Origin: Anniella stebbinsi
Lineage: Eukaryota; Chordata; Lepidosauria; Squamata; Anniellidae
Direction of reading: 5' to 3'
Assembly (NCBI GenBank): GCA_029215795.1
Contig: JARDYH010000001.1
Span: 397,767,154 to 397,831,153 of the forward strand
DNA: 64,000 nt
In this document: piece after piece, positions 21,223 through 34,625 of the stretch
Layout of the letters: every line of letters begins with the position of its first letter
Position numbering within the stretch: position 1 is the first letter of the stretch
Notes under the pieces: generated by a model
The model's database searches: none
Told to the model about the DNA's origin: nothing
The model's input: the letters and a program-made list of their open reading frames with translations, nothing else
Program-made: the position numbers and the translations under genes

Positions 21223-21679
21223 CTGCACAGAGAAGAACATTTCATTGATTCATTGAGAGCCAGTGGCAGAAGAGAAGCACAGATCGTTTTGTTCGGTTCA
21301 TAGGGTGTTGCCCACTCCACTGAAATAAATTGGGAAGTTCATTTGTGTAAATTGGGATTCTCACGGGACTACAGAATAGGATCAAAAATATTTCACACAA
21401 ACCTGGGACGAAATGGCTTTCAAAGTCATTGTGTGCTAGGAAATCTTTCAGATCCGGATCACAAAACATGAAAACCCACCTTGATACGCATATACAAAAG
21501 GTTTTTTTATTTTATTGTTTAGAGATGTTAGTAGAAAAGCAGTTTTTTCCCCTCCCATTTAAAAACTTCCTTAACTGGACTGACTGCCACGGAGTCTCAC
21601 TGAGTTTACATGGCTGAGGAGCAACTTCCTGGTCTGAGGCTGCAATCATCACAGCATGGCCACTGTTCCCTTTGTACCC

Positions 21680-21732
21680 CTACCTACCTACCTACCTCTC
21701 TCTCTCTCTCTATCTCTCACACACACACACAC
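21680..21732. repeat. (CTAC)n(CT)n(CA)n microsatellite
   Basis: It reads as short CTAC units, then a CT run, then a CA run. Confidence 0.9.
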
Positions 21733-22189
21733 CTGAAGGCCTGGGAGGAGAGCACGTCTGTGGTCAGGGATGGAATCGTCCACTTGCTCCTGCCATGCTC
21801 AGCGGTGCTGCTGGCTTAGCCTATGTTACAGGAAGCAACACCTCCTTCCTTTCTTCTTTACAAGACAACTGCTTTTATATATGTCAAGTGGCTGGTACAC
21901 TTGAAGGTGCTACTGATGACTTAGAAACAGCCATGGAAGGCGATGCCACCAGCGCTACAAGGACGACCAACTAAACAAGAAACACAGGAAGCTCCTATCT
22001 CCTGAGTTGGTCCCATGGAACATGCAGCAGTGGTGCTCCAGGGCTTTTCCTAGCCCAATCTGTAGGTGCCAGGATTGGGCCAGCGGGGGATTTCCTGCAG
22101 GCCAAGCGTGAGCTCTCTCACAGAGCCATGGCCCTTTCTCTTGAAGCTTGTTGAGCGAACAGCATGAGTGGAGCAACACCTGATCCGCC

Positions 22190-22370
22190 AGGTGAGAGCC
22201 TGAGCAAAGTACTGGTAAGGAGAACTGAGCTCAAATCTCTAGGGAGATCTGAGTTCAAATCCCTAGGGAGATCTGAGTTCAAATCCCCGCTCAGCCACAA
22301 AACTCACTATTGCATGACCTTGGGCTATCTTGGCCATTGTTCAACCTGACCTACCTTGCCAGGAGCTGGG
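22190..22370 (+). mobile_element. tRNA-derived SINE with an internal duplication
   Basis: A B-box-like 'gttcaaatccccgctcagcc' is followed by 'gaccttgggctatcttggcc' and 'acctgacctacct', as in the 26192-26345 copy. The stretch 'ctagggagatctgagttcaaat' is present twice in a row (about 22239-22284), so the B-box region is duplicated. Confidence 0.65.
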
Positions 22371-25300
22371 GGAAGAAGCCATGTATGCCTACCCAATTTC
22401 CCAGAGGGGAAAGGGCTGGGATTAAAAACAAACAAACATCCAGAATCAAAAGGCAAAGGAGAATGGAGTTTGATACTCCTTACAGTCCATCCAGCTTTGG
22501 TGTTACATATTTAACAAAACATCTTTGCATCTCAGGTTCTTCAACAGACAATGGTACCCATATCTAAACTGTGCATGATGGAGAGGGGGTCATCACAAGG
22601 GGGCAGCAAGACCCTCCTCCTGCTCCTCTTCCTCTCCCAGCAACGTGAAAAGCAAACCAGCTAGCCAGCAAGCCCGCCTCCTGCTCTTTTATGGCCTCCT
22701 TCCCTTTGTCTGTCTCCCTACTCCAAAGGGGTCTTTTGATCTACAAGCATCCGGAGGCGGTGCGGGGAAGTTCTAAAGCAAAACGCCAGAGGGGGCTAAC
22801 TCACTTTTCTTCTAAGATGTAGTTGTGCTCTTTGAGAGACTGTTCGAAAATGCTCTGTGTTTAAAAAGGTTTTGTGTTTTTAAATTTAGGTTCGCTCACT
22901 TAGGATAGCTCTAGCCAAACTCTAGACTGTAGCCTCAATGGGAAGAAGGAAAACACAAAGGTATCTGCAAAAGACGTCCAGCAATGACCCTTCCTAATTC
23001 CAAAGTTGCAAGAAAGGTGCCACGTGCCACAGTTTTGTCTGAAAGATTTGGATAGTCCAGCATAGTGCTCTAAATCTCAACAACTGGGGTGGAGTGGAGG
23101 GTAGAGGTAGAACTGAGATTTTTGCCACCCTTTTGTGAACGAGCACAAAAGTTCTGTCGGACAAATAGAATAAATGAAATGCATCCGCTGCACTTGGAAC
23201 CTCTGGGATGATTCTGCCACAGATGTGGCTTTACTGAGTATCTTACTGTTTAGGATTTCATGCTCCTCAAACCATACCAAAGCAAGGGCATCTCCAGGAA
23301 AGGCAAGAGGCGCCTGTGAACTGGAATGCTAGGAGGCTGGTGCTAGGGCACAGAGTTTGCCCCAGACTGGATGCTGGAGACCAGGAAAGACCAGTACAGT
23401 ATTGGTCTAGCAGTTTTTAAGTGTGTGTGTGGGGGGGTACAATTTCAGAATGCAAAAGATTGACTTGACAAGGAAGGAATCTGAAGAACATGGAGCGGTG
23501 ATTTCTGAACAAAAGTGTCCAATAGTTGTGTACAGTTCTGAAACTTTCACCTGTCCATAACAAAGGGCGTCCTCTGGGCCTTTCAGCCCCTACAGGAAGT
23601 GGTATTAGAGGAAGGCAGAGTGAACACTTCAGTTTGCTGCCGCTATCACCAGAGTTGTCACTTTCTTTTCCCTAAAGGAGCTTTTAATGGCTGTGTGACA
23701 GGCAAAAATTCAACAGATGCAGCTTTCCCCACCACTGCACATCTATACTGGAGAAGCTCCGTCTGTTGGACTTCGGCCTGTCTCTGTCAGGAAAACAAAG
23801 TGGCCACCTAAATATGCCCAGCCCCATATAACTGGACAGAAGGAGAGCCATGTGCTCTTTAAAAGTGCCATACATCCCTTTCCAAACAAACCTGGTCCCC
23901 ACAGTTTTTCCAATACTCCCCAAGAATTGGTTTCAAAACTTCACACAACTCGTGGATGTTTCCATTCAGAAATTATTCAAACTTCACCATTCCGGCTTCC
24001 TTGTCAAGTCAGTCTTGTGTGTTCAGAAATTGCACCCGTTCTTTAAAACCACGTTTCATAGAAACATCAGCAAGCTACCTGGCTTGCCTGATTTTTGAGG
24101 GGTGGGGGAGAGAGAATCCAGAATTTATTTTTTCCAAAATTCTAAATGGACCCAGAGATTCTCACCAGCAGCTCCACTGTGTGGATGTCCCCAGCATATT
24201 TTGGGGGGCTTTCTGGCCAAAGCTTCATAGAAAGGCATCTGTTTATAGAGATTTCCCTGCGGAGGTCAGCAGAGTATGATGCTGCAATCCATGAAAATCC
24301 AGCCATTGTTTCTTTCAGCTGCTACGTGTTTGTGAACCTCCAAAGAAGGCAGAACTGAGCCAACAGGTCAGGGCTAGATAAAATTAAGATGGAATCCGAG
24401 GTCAGGACCATGAGTGGCTTTTCTCTTCTTTCGAAGCAGAGAATCCAGCCGCCCACCCCACCCCTGGAGCAGCCAAGTCCCATTTGTGGCTGATAAAGGC
24501 CTGAAAAGCAAAAGGCAGGGGCAAAGAGCGCAGGAGATAACGTTGCACACATTCAATCTGACTTTTCTTTAAGGTTCCCCCCCCCCTCTTTTAAATGCTT
24601 GGACCAATGGCCATGATCCTGTTTTTGATCTGGATATCAGAGATCCAACAACAAATCTCTTTCCAAACAGATGGAGGCCTGGATGAAGTCAGAACGCCAT
24701 GTCAGCAACTCACTCCAATTCTGAGCCAATGCAACTCGATAAATATCCATCCAAAGCAAGTTTCTAAACCTAACTTTCCAGGATTTTTAAAAAATGTTCC
24801 AAGAGTTGTCTTGCAGGCTGCCCTTTAAGGGTTGAAAGAATTACGGGGAGCCCAGAAGGATTTCTAAGACACACACAGCTCTCCAGCCAAATGTCGAACT
24901 TTAATTTAATCTTTTGTGTTTCTGTGAAACTCCCAGTTCCTTTGTTGAGCTGGAGTCCGGCTGGAGAGCCCTGCCAGGGTGACTGGGCTGCCCCCCATCC
25001 CGTCCCCCTTCCAACACAATAAACTCCAGATAATCATTCAAGAAGAGGCCAGCAGCAAGGGCTGCTCTGACACTGGGGTCGTGGCCTTTGACACAGGATC
25101 TGGGACTCACCAAAGCCTGCTCCAAGCAACAGAGAGGGGTCCGGGGGGGCTGGAAAGGGGGAAGGGTGAGAACAGCCCAGCGGAGAGAAACCCGACCCTC
25201 AGAAATGCACGTCTGAAGCGCAGAAATGTAAATACACCAGAAACCGATTACAAGAATAAGCAAATACGTTTTCCGAGTTCAAGGCATAAAGAAAAAGCCA

Positions 25301-26191
25301 GGCGGAACAGTTTGCTGCTAGAGCGAAGAGAAGCAGTATCATGGGCCATTTATTGGGGGGGGGGGCTTGAAAGTTACTTCCTCTCAGCATTAGATACAAC
25401 AATAACAAGGGCCCATCGAAGCATCACTTCTGCAAAGGCTCTGGAAATATTTGCTACTTGGGAAGTCAAATGATGGCTTCTAAGCATTGCAATGACCGCA
25501 GAAGCAGCTCTTGTTTCCCAAGGAGAAATATAGTTTCCACCACTAACTAAAATTACGAGAGGACTCTCTGCTTACACGACTCCCATCGGGCAGCAGGCTG
25601 CGAAAAATCAGAAATGCTTCCCCTTTACCCATCCCAGGGGCCAGCATGCTAGGGAGGGGGCTACAATCCGAGGGTTTCCTTTCGTGCATCAAGCAAAAGG
25701 GGGGGGGGGACCTGTGCTGCATAAACTTTAGAAACCAGATGGAAGAGTCTGACTTCGTGGGCCTCCCACTTATCTGTCAAAATCTAAAAAGACGCCAACT
25801 TTTTTTGGGGGGGTGGCTTTGTTCTGTCCCCTTGAAGGGGCCTCCGGACAAACACCACCTCGCTGCCCCCCTGCCCCCAGCGTGCTGGCAGTAAAAACAT
25901 GGCCTCTCTCACTGTCCACATCCAGCAGCTGGAAAGGGAGGGTGAGGGGAGGCCACCCTTAGGCGCCAGGTCAGCTTTCTAAAGAAAACGCTCAAGATCT
26001 CCTTGGAAAAAGATGGGGCATTTTTGAAAAGTGTTCGGATTTGACAAGGCACCTTGGTGCTGTATCTCGAAAGGCAGGATGCACATGGAAATAAAACCCA
26101 TGCAGAAATAAAATGCACAGAGTGCCAATTGCAAAGGCAGCAGCAACAGCAGCTTCAACTCCATCTCCGTGTTTCTGTTGTTTGTAAGGAG

Positions 26192-26345
26192 CTTCATCAA
26201 ACCGGTGTAGTGGCTAGGGTCAGTCTAGACCAGGGAGCTCCTGGTTCAAATCCCCAGTCAGCCATGAAATGCCCCAGGTAACCGTGGGCCAGGGGCATTC
26301 TCTCAGCCTAACCTACCTCACAGGGTTGTTGTGAGGATACAATGG
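26192..26345 (+). mobile_element. tRNA-derived SINE
   Basis: Head 'ggtgtagtggctag', B box 'ggttcaaatcc' and body 'cctaacctacctcacagggttgttgtgaggat' arranged as in squamate tRNA-derived SINEs. The 3' tail is lost beyond a G run. Confidence 0.7.
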
Positions 26346-26973
26346 GGGGGGGGTTGATGACAAAGTTCACCACTAGAGCTCCTTGCAGGGATATCAATGT
26401 ACTAAACACATAAATTGGAACACTTCTGTTGATTTTGCAGGTGGAGGTGTTTTTTGTTTTTTTTAAAGGGGACGTTGGGAAAGATTTTAATTCTGGGAGG
26501 GTGTTTCTTATTTATAAGTCGAGGTGGCAGAGGTTTTGACATGCGCACACACCCTTTTTTTAAAAAAACAATAAACACTTTTTCAGCGTTTCAACTGGTG
26601 GCGGAGCTGCCATGAGCAATCCAGCGGTGTTCCACATTTGCTGCGGAATGGCCCAGTATCAACCATGCAGCATTCCTATTTGGGCTGGATAGCTCAGCGC
26701 ACCTCAGCTGCCACCGGAAACACCAGCAGTTGCTGAAGAGGCGGAGGGGCGCAGAACCCCCCCCTGCTGGCTTAACTTATAATTAATGGAAAGGCCCTCC
26801 CCCAAATTAATAGGATTCGCACAACCCCTCGAAAGTCACCAAAAATGCATCCCGCTCTCACTGGGGGCAAGAGCCCCCAAGGTGTGCGTGGATATTCTGC
26901 CCTGCACTAAAATGAATGAATGCATGCATGCACACCAGGTCAGAGGAGATTCTCAGTAATATGGAGTTCCTTT

Positions 26974-27157
26974 GGTTCTGTTCAGACATCACACCAAGCT
27001 ACCGCTAGGGAGATGTAGCTACGGCTTGCAGGGCTATTGTATGAATTCGCAAACCATGATTTGTCATCAGCCAGCAAACCAGAATAGGAAACCATGAAGC
27101 AGGCTTGTCAGCTAAGTAGTGTGTGCTTACTGGTTTGACGTGATGTCTGTACAGACC
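26974..27157. mobile_element. Diverged foldback MITE
   Basis: Left end 'ggttctgttcagacatcac' and right end 'gtgatgtctgtacagacc' are inverted copies. It is related to 6476-6667 and 53311-53500. Confidence 0.5.
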
Positions 27158-27337
27158 ATAATTATGGCCGTGACTCTGCCTCCAGAGCCTCCTGCACCAT
27201 AGGCGTGGCTGTGCTGGTGCTGAGCCAAGTTAAAGCAGACAAGCGATTTTAAAATGATGCTTGGCCGAATCATTAGGAAGCTCCCACTGTATTTCAGCAT
27301 GCTGTCCAAATTCTAAACTGGATTTCGGCATGTTATC

Positions 27338-27620
27338 TAGGCTGACCATATGAAAAGGAGGACAGGGCTCATGTAACTTTAACAGCTGCAGAGAAAAGGG
27401 AATTTCAGCAATTAGTTCCTGGTGAAATTCCCTCTTCATCACAACACTTAAAGTTGCAGGGGCCCTGCCCTCTTGTGGTGCCTGCAACTTTAATTGTTGT
27501 GATGAAGAGGGGATTTCACCAGGTCCTAATTGCATACAAATGACACTGGCTGAAATTCCCTTATCCCTACAACTGTTAAAGTTACATGAGCCCTGTCCTC
27601 CTTTTCATATGGTCAGCCTA
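27338..27620. mobile_element. Foldback hAT-type MITE, copy 1
   Basis: The 283-bp palindromic element has ends TAGGCTGACC ... GGTCAGCCTA. It is flanked by a perfect 8-bp target duplication, atgttatc (27330-27337 and 27621-27628). The arms share 'catgtaactttaacag' and 'gggaatttcag'. It is the same family as 45597, 57749 and 58102. Confidence 0.9.
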
Positions 27621-28639
27621 ATGTTATCTGAATTGAACTATGTGCAGGTTTGGAAGACTGGAGCTTGACCAAAGGCAATTTGCATTTGCCTAAAAGCAAT
27701 CTGTCTTTGCTAAAGGCTTCTGGCCTCATCACTAGCATATCCTCTGGATCCTTTCCTGCCAAGTGCCCCCGTCTTCCCTTTTGTTACTACCCAGTGGATT
27801 GGGCACAGTTCATTGGTCCTACTTTGTAAGATGATCCGATGGCCCCTAAAATTCACCTCTCAGACAACAATTTAAATGGAATTATAGAGAAAGAGGCTAT
27901 GTTGGTAGGGGGAGGGGAGGGGCTCCTGGATTCCAGACCTATAGCTTGAACCGTGGGGGGAAGCTGCCAGAGAGACATTTACCCTTCTGCTCTACGAAAG
28001 GCTTACAAAGTGACTTTTCAGTACAATAACAGATCGGCACATAATAGCTGAGGGGACTGTGCTGCTTGCAGTGGGGAAAATAACCCTGCTCTCCTCCACT
28101 CCCCATTTTTGTTTAAAACCTGGCTACAGCTTGCTAACTGAAGAAGAGCTTCTTGTAAGGGTGGCCCCCTCCCCCCCTCCCCCTCCCCCTCCTCGTGCAG
28201 GGTGGGCCCCTCCCCTCCCATGTAAAAGTTGAACAGCACAGGACACGCACAGCCTCTAGGAACTTTTTGGGTTTACATCGTATTTTTAAACTTCGAAAGC
28301 TTTGTATTTTATGGGTTTAAGAGTGAACTGCCCAGAGAACCTCGGCTACTGGTCAATATAATTTTTTAAAATTAATAATTGAAAAGTTTTTATGTTTTTT
28401 TAAAAAATAAAGCTTAATAAAAAGAAAAGTTCCCAAACTTTTACTTATTTATTTATTTCTTGCTTTTCTATACCGCCCGATAGCTGAAGCAGGAGGAGAG
28501 AGCTGCATCGCTTGCCACTAATCGCATCACAAACAAAATCCTCATTTACACACGACGATCCAAGTAGCTGTCTGAAGGGCACTGCCCCACGCTGGCACTG
28601 CCCCACTTCCACCCACGGCCTCGTTTAGAAAAATAACAC

Positions 28640-28978
28640 AGGAAGGCAAAAGTGGGTCCTTCTTCACACAGCGCATAGTGAAACTACCACAAGATGTAGC
28701 GATGGCCACCAGTTTGGATGGGTTTAAAAGGGGGTTGGATAAATTCCTGGAAGAGAAGACTATCAATGGCTACTAGCCCTGATGGCTATGTGCTACCTCC
28801 ACTATCAGAGGCAGTAAGCCCGTATACACCAGTTGCTGGGGAACATGAGTGGGAGGGTGATGTTGCACTCGAGTCCTGCTTGTGGGTCCCTGGTCAAAAG
28901 CTGGTTGGCCACTGTGTGAACAGAGTGCTGGACTAGATGAACCCTTGGTCTGATCCAGTATGGCTCTTTTTATGTTCT
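28640..28978 (+). mobile_element. CR1-like LINE 3' end
   Basis: The landmarks are 'gatggccaccagtttggatg', 'tatcaatggctactag', 'caccagttgctggggaacat', 'gttggccactgtgtgaacag' and a terminal 'ttatgttct'. Minus-strand relatives lie at 40938, 41520, 49340 and 52660. Confidence 0.75.
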
Positions 28979-29929
28979 CCTGGGTTAGCCAACCAAAAGT
29001 CAAGAACACACGTGATTTTCAGAGAAGATGACGTCCCCCAGGGCCTCCACAGAGAGAGAAAGAGCCAAAATCATTCATAACCTCTTTTATCCTCAGACTG
29101 AGATTCTTCCTCTAAAAGTTCTCTCGACAGAAACTAGAAGGTGCTACAAAATTTGGTTTAACATCTGTTTAAGTGGCTGCTACAGCCACACTCAAATCGA
29201 CTGCGTTGACATACAGCGTTATCTCACAAACAATACATTTTTACACACTGACAAAGGGAATCCATTCAGGGCACCCAAACTTCCCCTCGAGCTACGAAAT
29301 AAATTTCCTTTCAGAACTAACATTTCTCTGTTGGGCTGTCATGAGCCCTCGATGGCACTTTGACCCTTTGGAGCAGCAAAATGAAAACACCATTTATCAT
29401 TTCTTGCACTGCAGTGAGGTGGAGGCTTTCATTGTAAAACCATCTGTGGGCTGAAGCTGCTCTCTCACCCACAAGGCAGGCAGCTCACACAGCAAGGGGA
29501 TTCCTGGACCTTCCTGCTCTAGGGAGACATGTTTAACCTATTAGATATAAAGCAATTTGCTGCAACAGGATGAGGAAAGAACGGATGGAGGTAGAATGTG
29601 GTGTCAGACAAGGCAGGGAATCTTGAAGCACCATTCTCCAAAATGCTGTTCACACATCCCAGGTACAAATGCAAGGAAGAAGGGACACTTTTTTCAGACA
29701 TTTACTGGACCGTAACTCTGCAAATCTGCTGGTCCAATCCCAAAGTCTACAGTCCTTTCCTGTTATAAACACCTAACTAATGCTAACACAGGTTGCAGTC
29801 TTCATGGCTTCACATGCTCAAAATCAGTTTTCTCCATACCTGCAGTACTGTCCTGATATCTGCTCTTTGTTGAGGCTATTGCTATTATTATTGTTGTATC
29901 TCTTTCTCGCTCATGGTGGTTTTTCTAGA

Positions 29930-30330
29930 CGGACATGACGGGTTTTGCCAAGTCATGTTGTCTTTTACAGATTCAGGAATTTCCTGACAATTGAGCATGT
30001 TTTAAGTATGACTGCTTTCTGGATGTTGGTATGGATGTATTTTGGTAGGCCCAGTTTCTGGAGGTTTTCTGTATAGTTTTTTTGATGTGATGCAGGTGAC
30101 TGATGTGACTAACGGAATAATTGTGACCTTTTCCTGTTGCCATAGTTCTTTGACTTCCATGGCCAGTGGTGTATATTTGTCTCTCTTTTCTTCTTTCTCT
30201 TCATCAAAATTTTTGTCATTCGGTATTGCTATGTTGATGAGGTATGTGTGTTTTTCTTTTTTGTCTATGACCGTTATGTCTGGTCGGCTGCTGGATATTG
30301 TCTTGTCGGTATGAACAGACGAAGCTCTCT
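29930..30330 (-). mobile_element. Non-LTR retrotransposon C-terminal fragment
   Basis: On the minus strand an open stretch encodes ...SSRPDITVIDKKEKHTYLIN and IAIPNDKNFDEEKEEKRDKY. The xRPDIxxxDKKxK...IxIAxP pattern is common at the C-terminus of LINE-type polyproteins in animal genomes. No reverse transcriptase core is next to it. Confidence 0.6.
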
Positions 30331-30334
30331 GGGC

Positions 30335-30600
30335 AGTTTACAAAGATTAGAACATTAAGAACAATATTCAAAATTTAAAAACACACAACAGGCAGTACAC
30401 CCAGAGACAACCTACATCTAAAAACAACTTTATACAATCAGTAAACTATAGAAACAAATCCAGAATAGATTAAAAACTCATCACGTGATGCTAACTGCCT
30501 AGGAAAAGAGAAACGTCTTGACCTGGCGCTGGAAAGATAGCAATGTTGGTGCCAGGTGGGCCTCATCTGGAAGAACATTCCTTAATTGGCATCATTTGCT
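30335..30600 (-). mobile_element. L2-type LINE 3' fragment
   Basis: It opens with 'ctctgggcagtttacaaag', the complement of the 'ctgcccagagag' end of the L2-type repeat, followed by A-rich 3' UTR. It resembles 56680-56990. Confidence 0.55.
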
Positions 30601-31616
30601 ACAAGCAGAACGCGACCCCCCTGGATTCCTCCGATACAAACCTCCATTTCACTGCAGTTCAAACTCAGCCAACTCTCTCTCTCTCTCTCAAATAAACAAG
30701 ATGTTTCAAAGTATCCCAAACTTTACGCAAATGCTTTTAATGCTCCCCCTTCCTTTTTATCTGAGCACAGAGCTTAAGGAAGCACCCGCTTCCACCTTCT
30801 TGGTACTGAGCACGCCCTACCCCTAGAGGCCAGCACTGAGCTGCAGAGGCATATCCACCAGGTCAGGTGGTCCATTCCCCACCAAAACACCAGACTCCTC
30901 ATAGGATGGCCCATCCTCTTCAGAGGGCACATGGATGCCTTCCCTCTATCTGGAATTCCATGCGCAGCAGCAGAATTAGCTTCCCTTACTGAGATCAACG
31001 GGAAGGTCATTCCAGAGGGGATCCACCTATAGAACCGTACTGGATCCCCCAATGTCCAAAAGAGATGCCCAGATCAGAAGCAGAGCCTCACAGGGGGTCC
31101 ATTTTGAGCAGGGCTTCAGAGCAACATTATCACATTAAGCGGTTGAGGGGGCAGTTCTACCCCCCAAAAGGGCCCAATCAGAGAAGCAGCCGCCACGGCT
31201 TGCTCTGCTTGCCAAGTAGGTCCCTTTGTCCCGACTCACAGATTCATGAAAGCAAAGAGGCAGCGTGTACCTCACGCAAGCAAACCAGGTCCCTTGCTCA
31301 CTCTCTCCTTCAGCTACATTAAGAGAATGCGTTGTTTGCTTTTGCCACAAAGTGAAGCTTGTCAGAATACTAGCTTGCGCTTCTCCTCATGTACTAGGCA
31401 AATTTGTGCGCAAATTGGGGAATCTCACACATAAAAGAAATCTGTACATTGGTGTGAATTAGTTTCAACTACAGAAGTCAACAAGTCAACTTCTTGGTCA
31501 TTCTCCTTACAAAGCACAGTAAGGTTTCTTTTTACGATTGGCAGCATTATTGATCTCCCAAAAGATGAGGTCTCCAGTGGTTCAGATGTGGCTGTTTGGC
31601 CATTCAGGAAGGTGAA

Positions 31617-31646
31617 GCGCACACACACACACATACACACACACAT
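31617..31646. repeat. (CA)n microsatellite
   Basis: It is a short CA run with two interruptions. Confidence 0.85.
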
Positions 31647-33727
31647 GCCTGGTAAAACCTGAGGTAAAGTGTCATTGCACAGATCGTATTCATTTCAAGG
31701 GAGATTTTGCAAGAGATGTTCTCTAAGAACTCTGCTTCAGGTGCATGTTTAGCATGAAAGGAGTTCTTTGTTTATAGTGCCATCATTGAACCTGGTGCTT
31801 TGCCCAATGCAAGAGGAAAGGCTCCTGCCTTAAGGAGTATACAGTCTATGATTTGACATAAAGAACGCAATAGAGGGTGGTAAATGGGAAGAATTCACAT
31901 TCATGTCAGTTACACATATTTAGGCTGAATTACCATGGCGTGGGTGAGGGGAATAAAGAGATGTGCCAACGGATTCCAATTCTTGGAACTTGAGCCCTCA
32001 AAATAATTTAATTAATGCTTACTGCAGAGTGTTTTCCTATTGCCATTTCATTTCATTTGTACACGTACGTTTACACTTCAAGAGATCAAGCATCAGTTCC
32101 TAGATAGCACCAACATCTTACAAATAGTGATCACGATTTTATTGTGATTTTTCTTAACTAAAGTTTTAAATATACTCATATATGTTCTTTTCACTCTGAA
32201 CTCTCTTTCATGTGCTAATGGTGGCTTAAAAAAAGAATCCTCCCATTTGACTTGGTTAGACCTTTAGAGACCTCACACATCTAATGGTCCCTCACATTCA
32301 CTGGGAACAATTGGGAGAGAGGTCTGGGGGTTGACACACAGTATGATTAATAGACAATGTTGATTTAATTTCCTTGAGCTGGAGTTCCCCCTAAGCTGTC
32401 TTCAAAAGCCTCTGCTTTTCAAATCAGGACTGAAAAAGATGGGACTTATCTCTGGGCAACATAGTTTAATTCCCAATTTATTGGGCTTCACTAGTAAAAT
32501 ACCCAGGAATAAGTCCCTTCTCTGTTTCTCAAAAATTAAGGAGCGCAATTCCAAAAGACATACTGATCTGCAACTATTATGTTAAAAAGTCTCTTCAAGG
32601 AGAAAAGAAAATAAATTTGTTTTCTCCTTAGAGAGGGCCATAAAACACAGTGGAAGAATTCAAGAATCAAAGCATGGATGGGGAAATATTTACCACTTTG
32701 TTACCATCTGTGCCTTGAGTCGAAATGTGTCATTTTCAAGACAAAGCCCTCTGGGAAGCCCCCTCTGGGAAGTGAGCTATTTTCAGACATGCATTTTTAG
32801 CAAACAAAATTGCAGTGCAAGCCAACATGTTTTCTCAGAAGTTCTACTGACTCTTAAGGTAATTTATTCCCTAGTAAGTGTGCTTATGTGCATGTGCTGG
32901 GTCCAAATCGCTCCCACAACACCTTCATTCAATGCACACAGCATTTAATATAATGTATATTTCCACATGGAACAGGCTTTGCAGTAAGCTTAGCTTTGCA
33001 TCCAGCCATGCAAACAAGGACCCAAGCCATGCTTTCTACGCCAAAAGATCACAGGCATGCTCCTTTGTTCTGTTTTGCTTTAAACATCAGACAACTGAGC
33101 ACTGAGACGTATCTGCCGAGGCAAAAGGCTTGCGCCCAACTTCCTCAAAGTGCAAAGCTCCTCTTCTACAAGCCAAAAGAAGATGTTGTGTCTGTACCAC
33201 AAGCCCAATGCCAACTATTTCACCAAGATGGAGGAAAGCCACATGCCACTTTCCCTCTTCTACTTCGCCCTGAGTGTCAATGGGTGGACCAGTTCCACTA
33301 AAAAGCATCCTTGCATTTCAGGCAATATGATAACTTTACCTGTGGTACTTTATTATCTGCGAAGGCTCATTCGCACATGCCGGTCATCCCCAGATAAGCA
33401 AGCATGTGAGGATTGAGCCTTCCTCCCCTTTCTTGTTCTAGTTCTAAGTTGGGTCTCCATAACCACCAAGCTGTCTAGCATCTGGAGTATATCTGATGAT
33501 GTCTACAAGTAACTCACAATTGCAAATCTTGCACAAGCACCATCCCTGTGCCCCCTTCCAACCCTCCCACCGCCATATTTGCTGCTCCCTAATCCATAAA
33601 TTTGAAGTAGACAAACATGGAATGGAGCTTCTTAGCTGAAAACCAAGAGAAAGCAGCAACATTTGAAATGAGGTTTTTTTTGCTCTTTTGTCTTTCTTTC
33701 TGATATTCCCTACAACTGATTTCACCA

Positions 33728-34266
33728 GATTTTGAGCAAGTTCAAAGTGCTGGTATTAACATTCAAAGCCCTGAACAGTTTGGGGCCAGGTTATCTGAAG
33801 GAATGCCTCCTCCCATATGTACCTACCCGGACCCTAAGATCATCCTCCGGGGTCCTTCTCCGTGACCCTCTGCCAAAGGAAGTGAGGCAGGTGGCTACCA
33901 GAAGGAGGGCCTTCTCTGCTGTGGCACCCCGGCTGTGGAATGAGCTCCCTAGAGAGGTTCTTCTGGCACCTACATTATACTGTTTTAGATGCCAGGTGAA
34001 GACCTTTTTATTTTCTCAGTACTTTAACAGTTCATCAGTTTAATTCTTAACTTGCTGTTTTAAATTTACATTTAAACCTGTATCAATTTCTGCATCACTG
34101 CTTGGTTTTATTCTGGTTGTGCTCTTATATTGTATTTTATAGTATGTTTTTATACTGCTGTTGTTTTTATATTTTGAATGGTTGTCATGGTTTTAATTTT
34201 TGTAAACCGCCCAGAGAGCTTCAGCTATTGGGCGGCACAGAAATGAAATAAATAAATAAATAAACA
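33728..34266 (+). mobile_element. L2-type LINE 3' end with reverse-transcriptase C-terminus
   Basis: The open frame from 33732 encodes KVLVLTFKALNSLGPGYLKE through RAFSAVAPRLWNELPREV, the typical C-terminal tail of L2/CR1-group reverse transcriptases (FKALxxLxPxYL ... RAFSxxAPxLWNxLP). The 3' UTR then ends 'ctattgggcggcacagaaat' with an (aaat)n tail. It is the longest copy of the family in the window and heavily 5'-truncated. Confidence 0.85.
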
Positions 34267-34580
34267 AGTTTTGCTCTCTGAAGGGAAATTGCACAAGTAA
34301 AGCAAGTCTTTCTCCATTGAAGATCATCCACAAGACTTGACAACACTTGCTATGCGCTTCTCATTCTTTAAAGGGGGGGGAATCAATTCATTGATTGCAG
34401 GGCACGATCCGCAAGGAAGTTCTCCACAAATGAGAAGCCGAACCGGAGTGGTTTGGGAGCCCAGGTAATGGCCCTGTACTGCTGTCCCTCAATGTGCGAG
34501 AGAACGTCATCACGGTGGATTTGTTATTAGAAATCTTGGGGGAAGTTACAAAGGCCATTGCTCCATTCCCTACCAAGCAG

Positions 34581-34581
<1 letters not shown>

Positions 34582-34622
<41 letters not shown>
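34582..34622. repeat. (AT)n microsatellite
   Basis: This is about 40 bases of alternating A and T. Confidence 0.95.
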
Positions 34623-34625
<3 letters not shown>

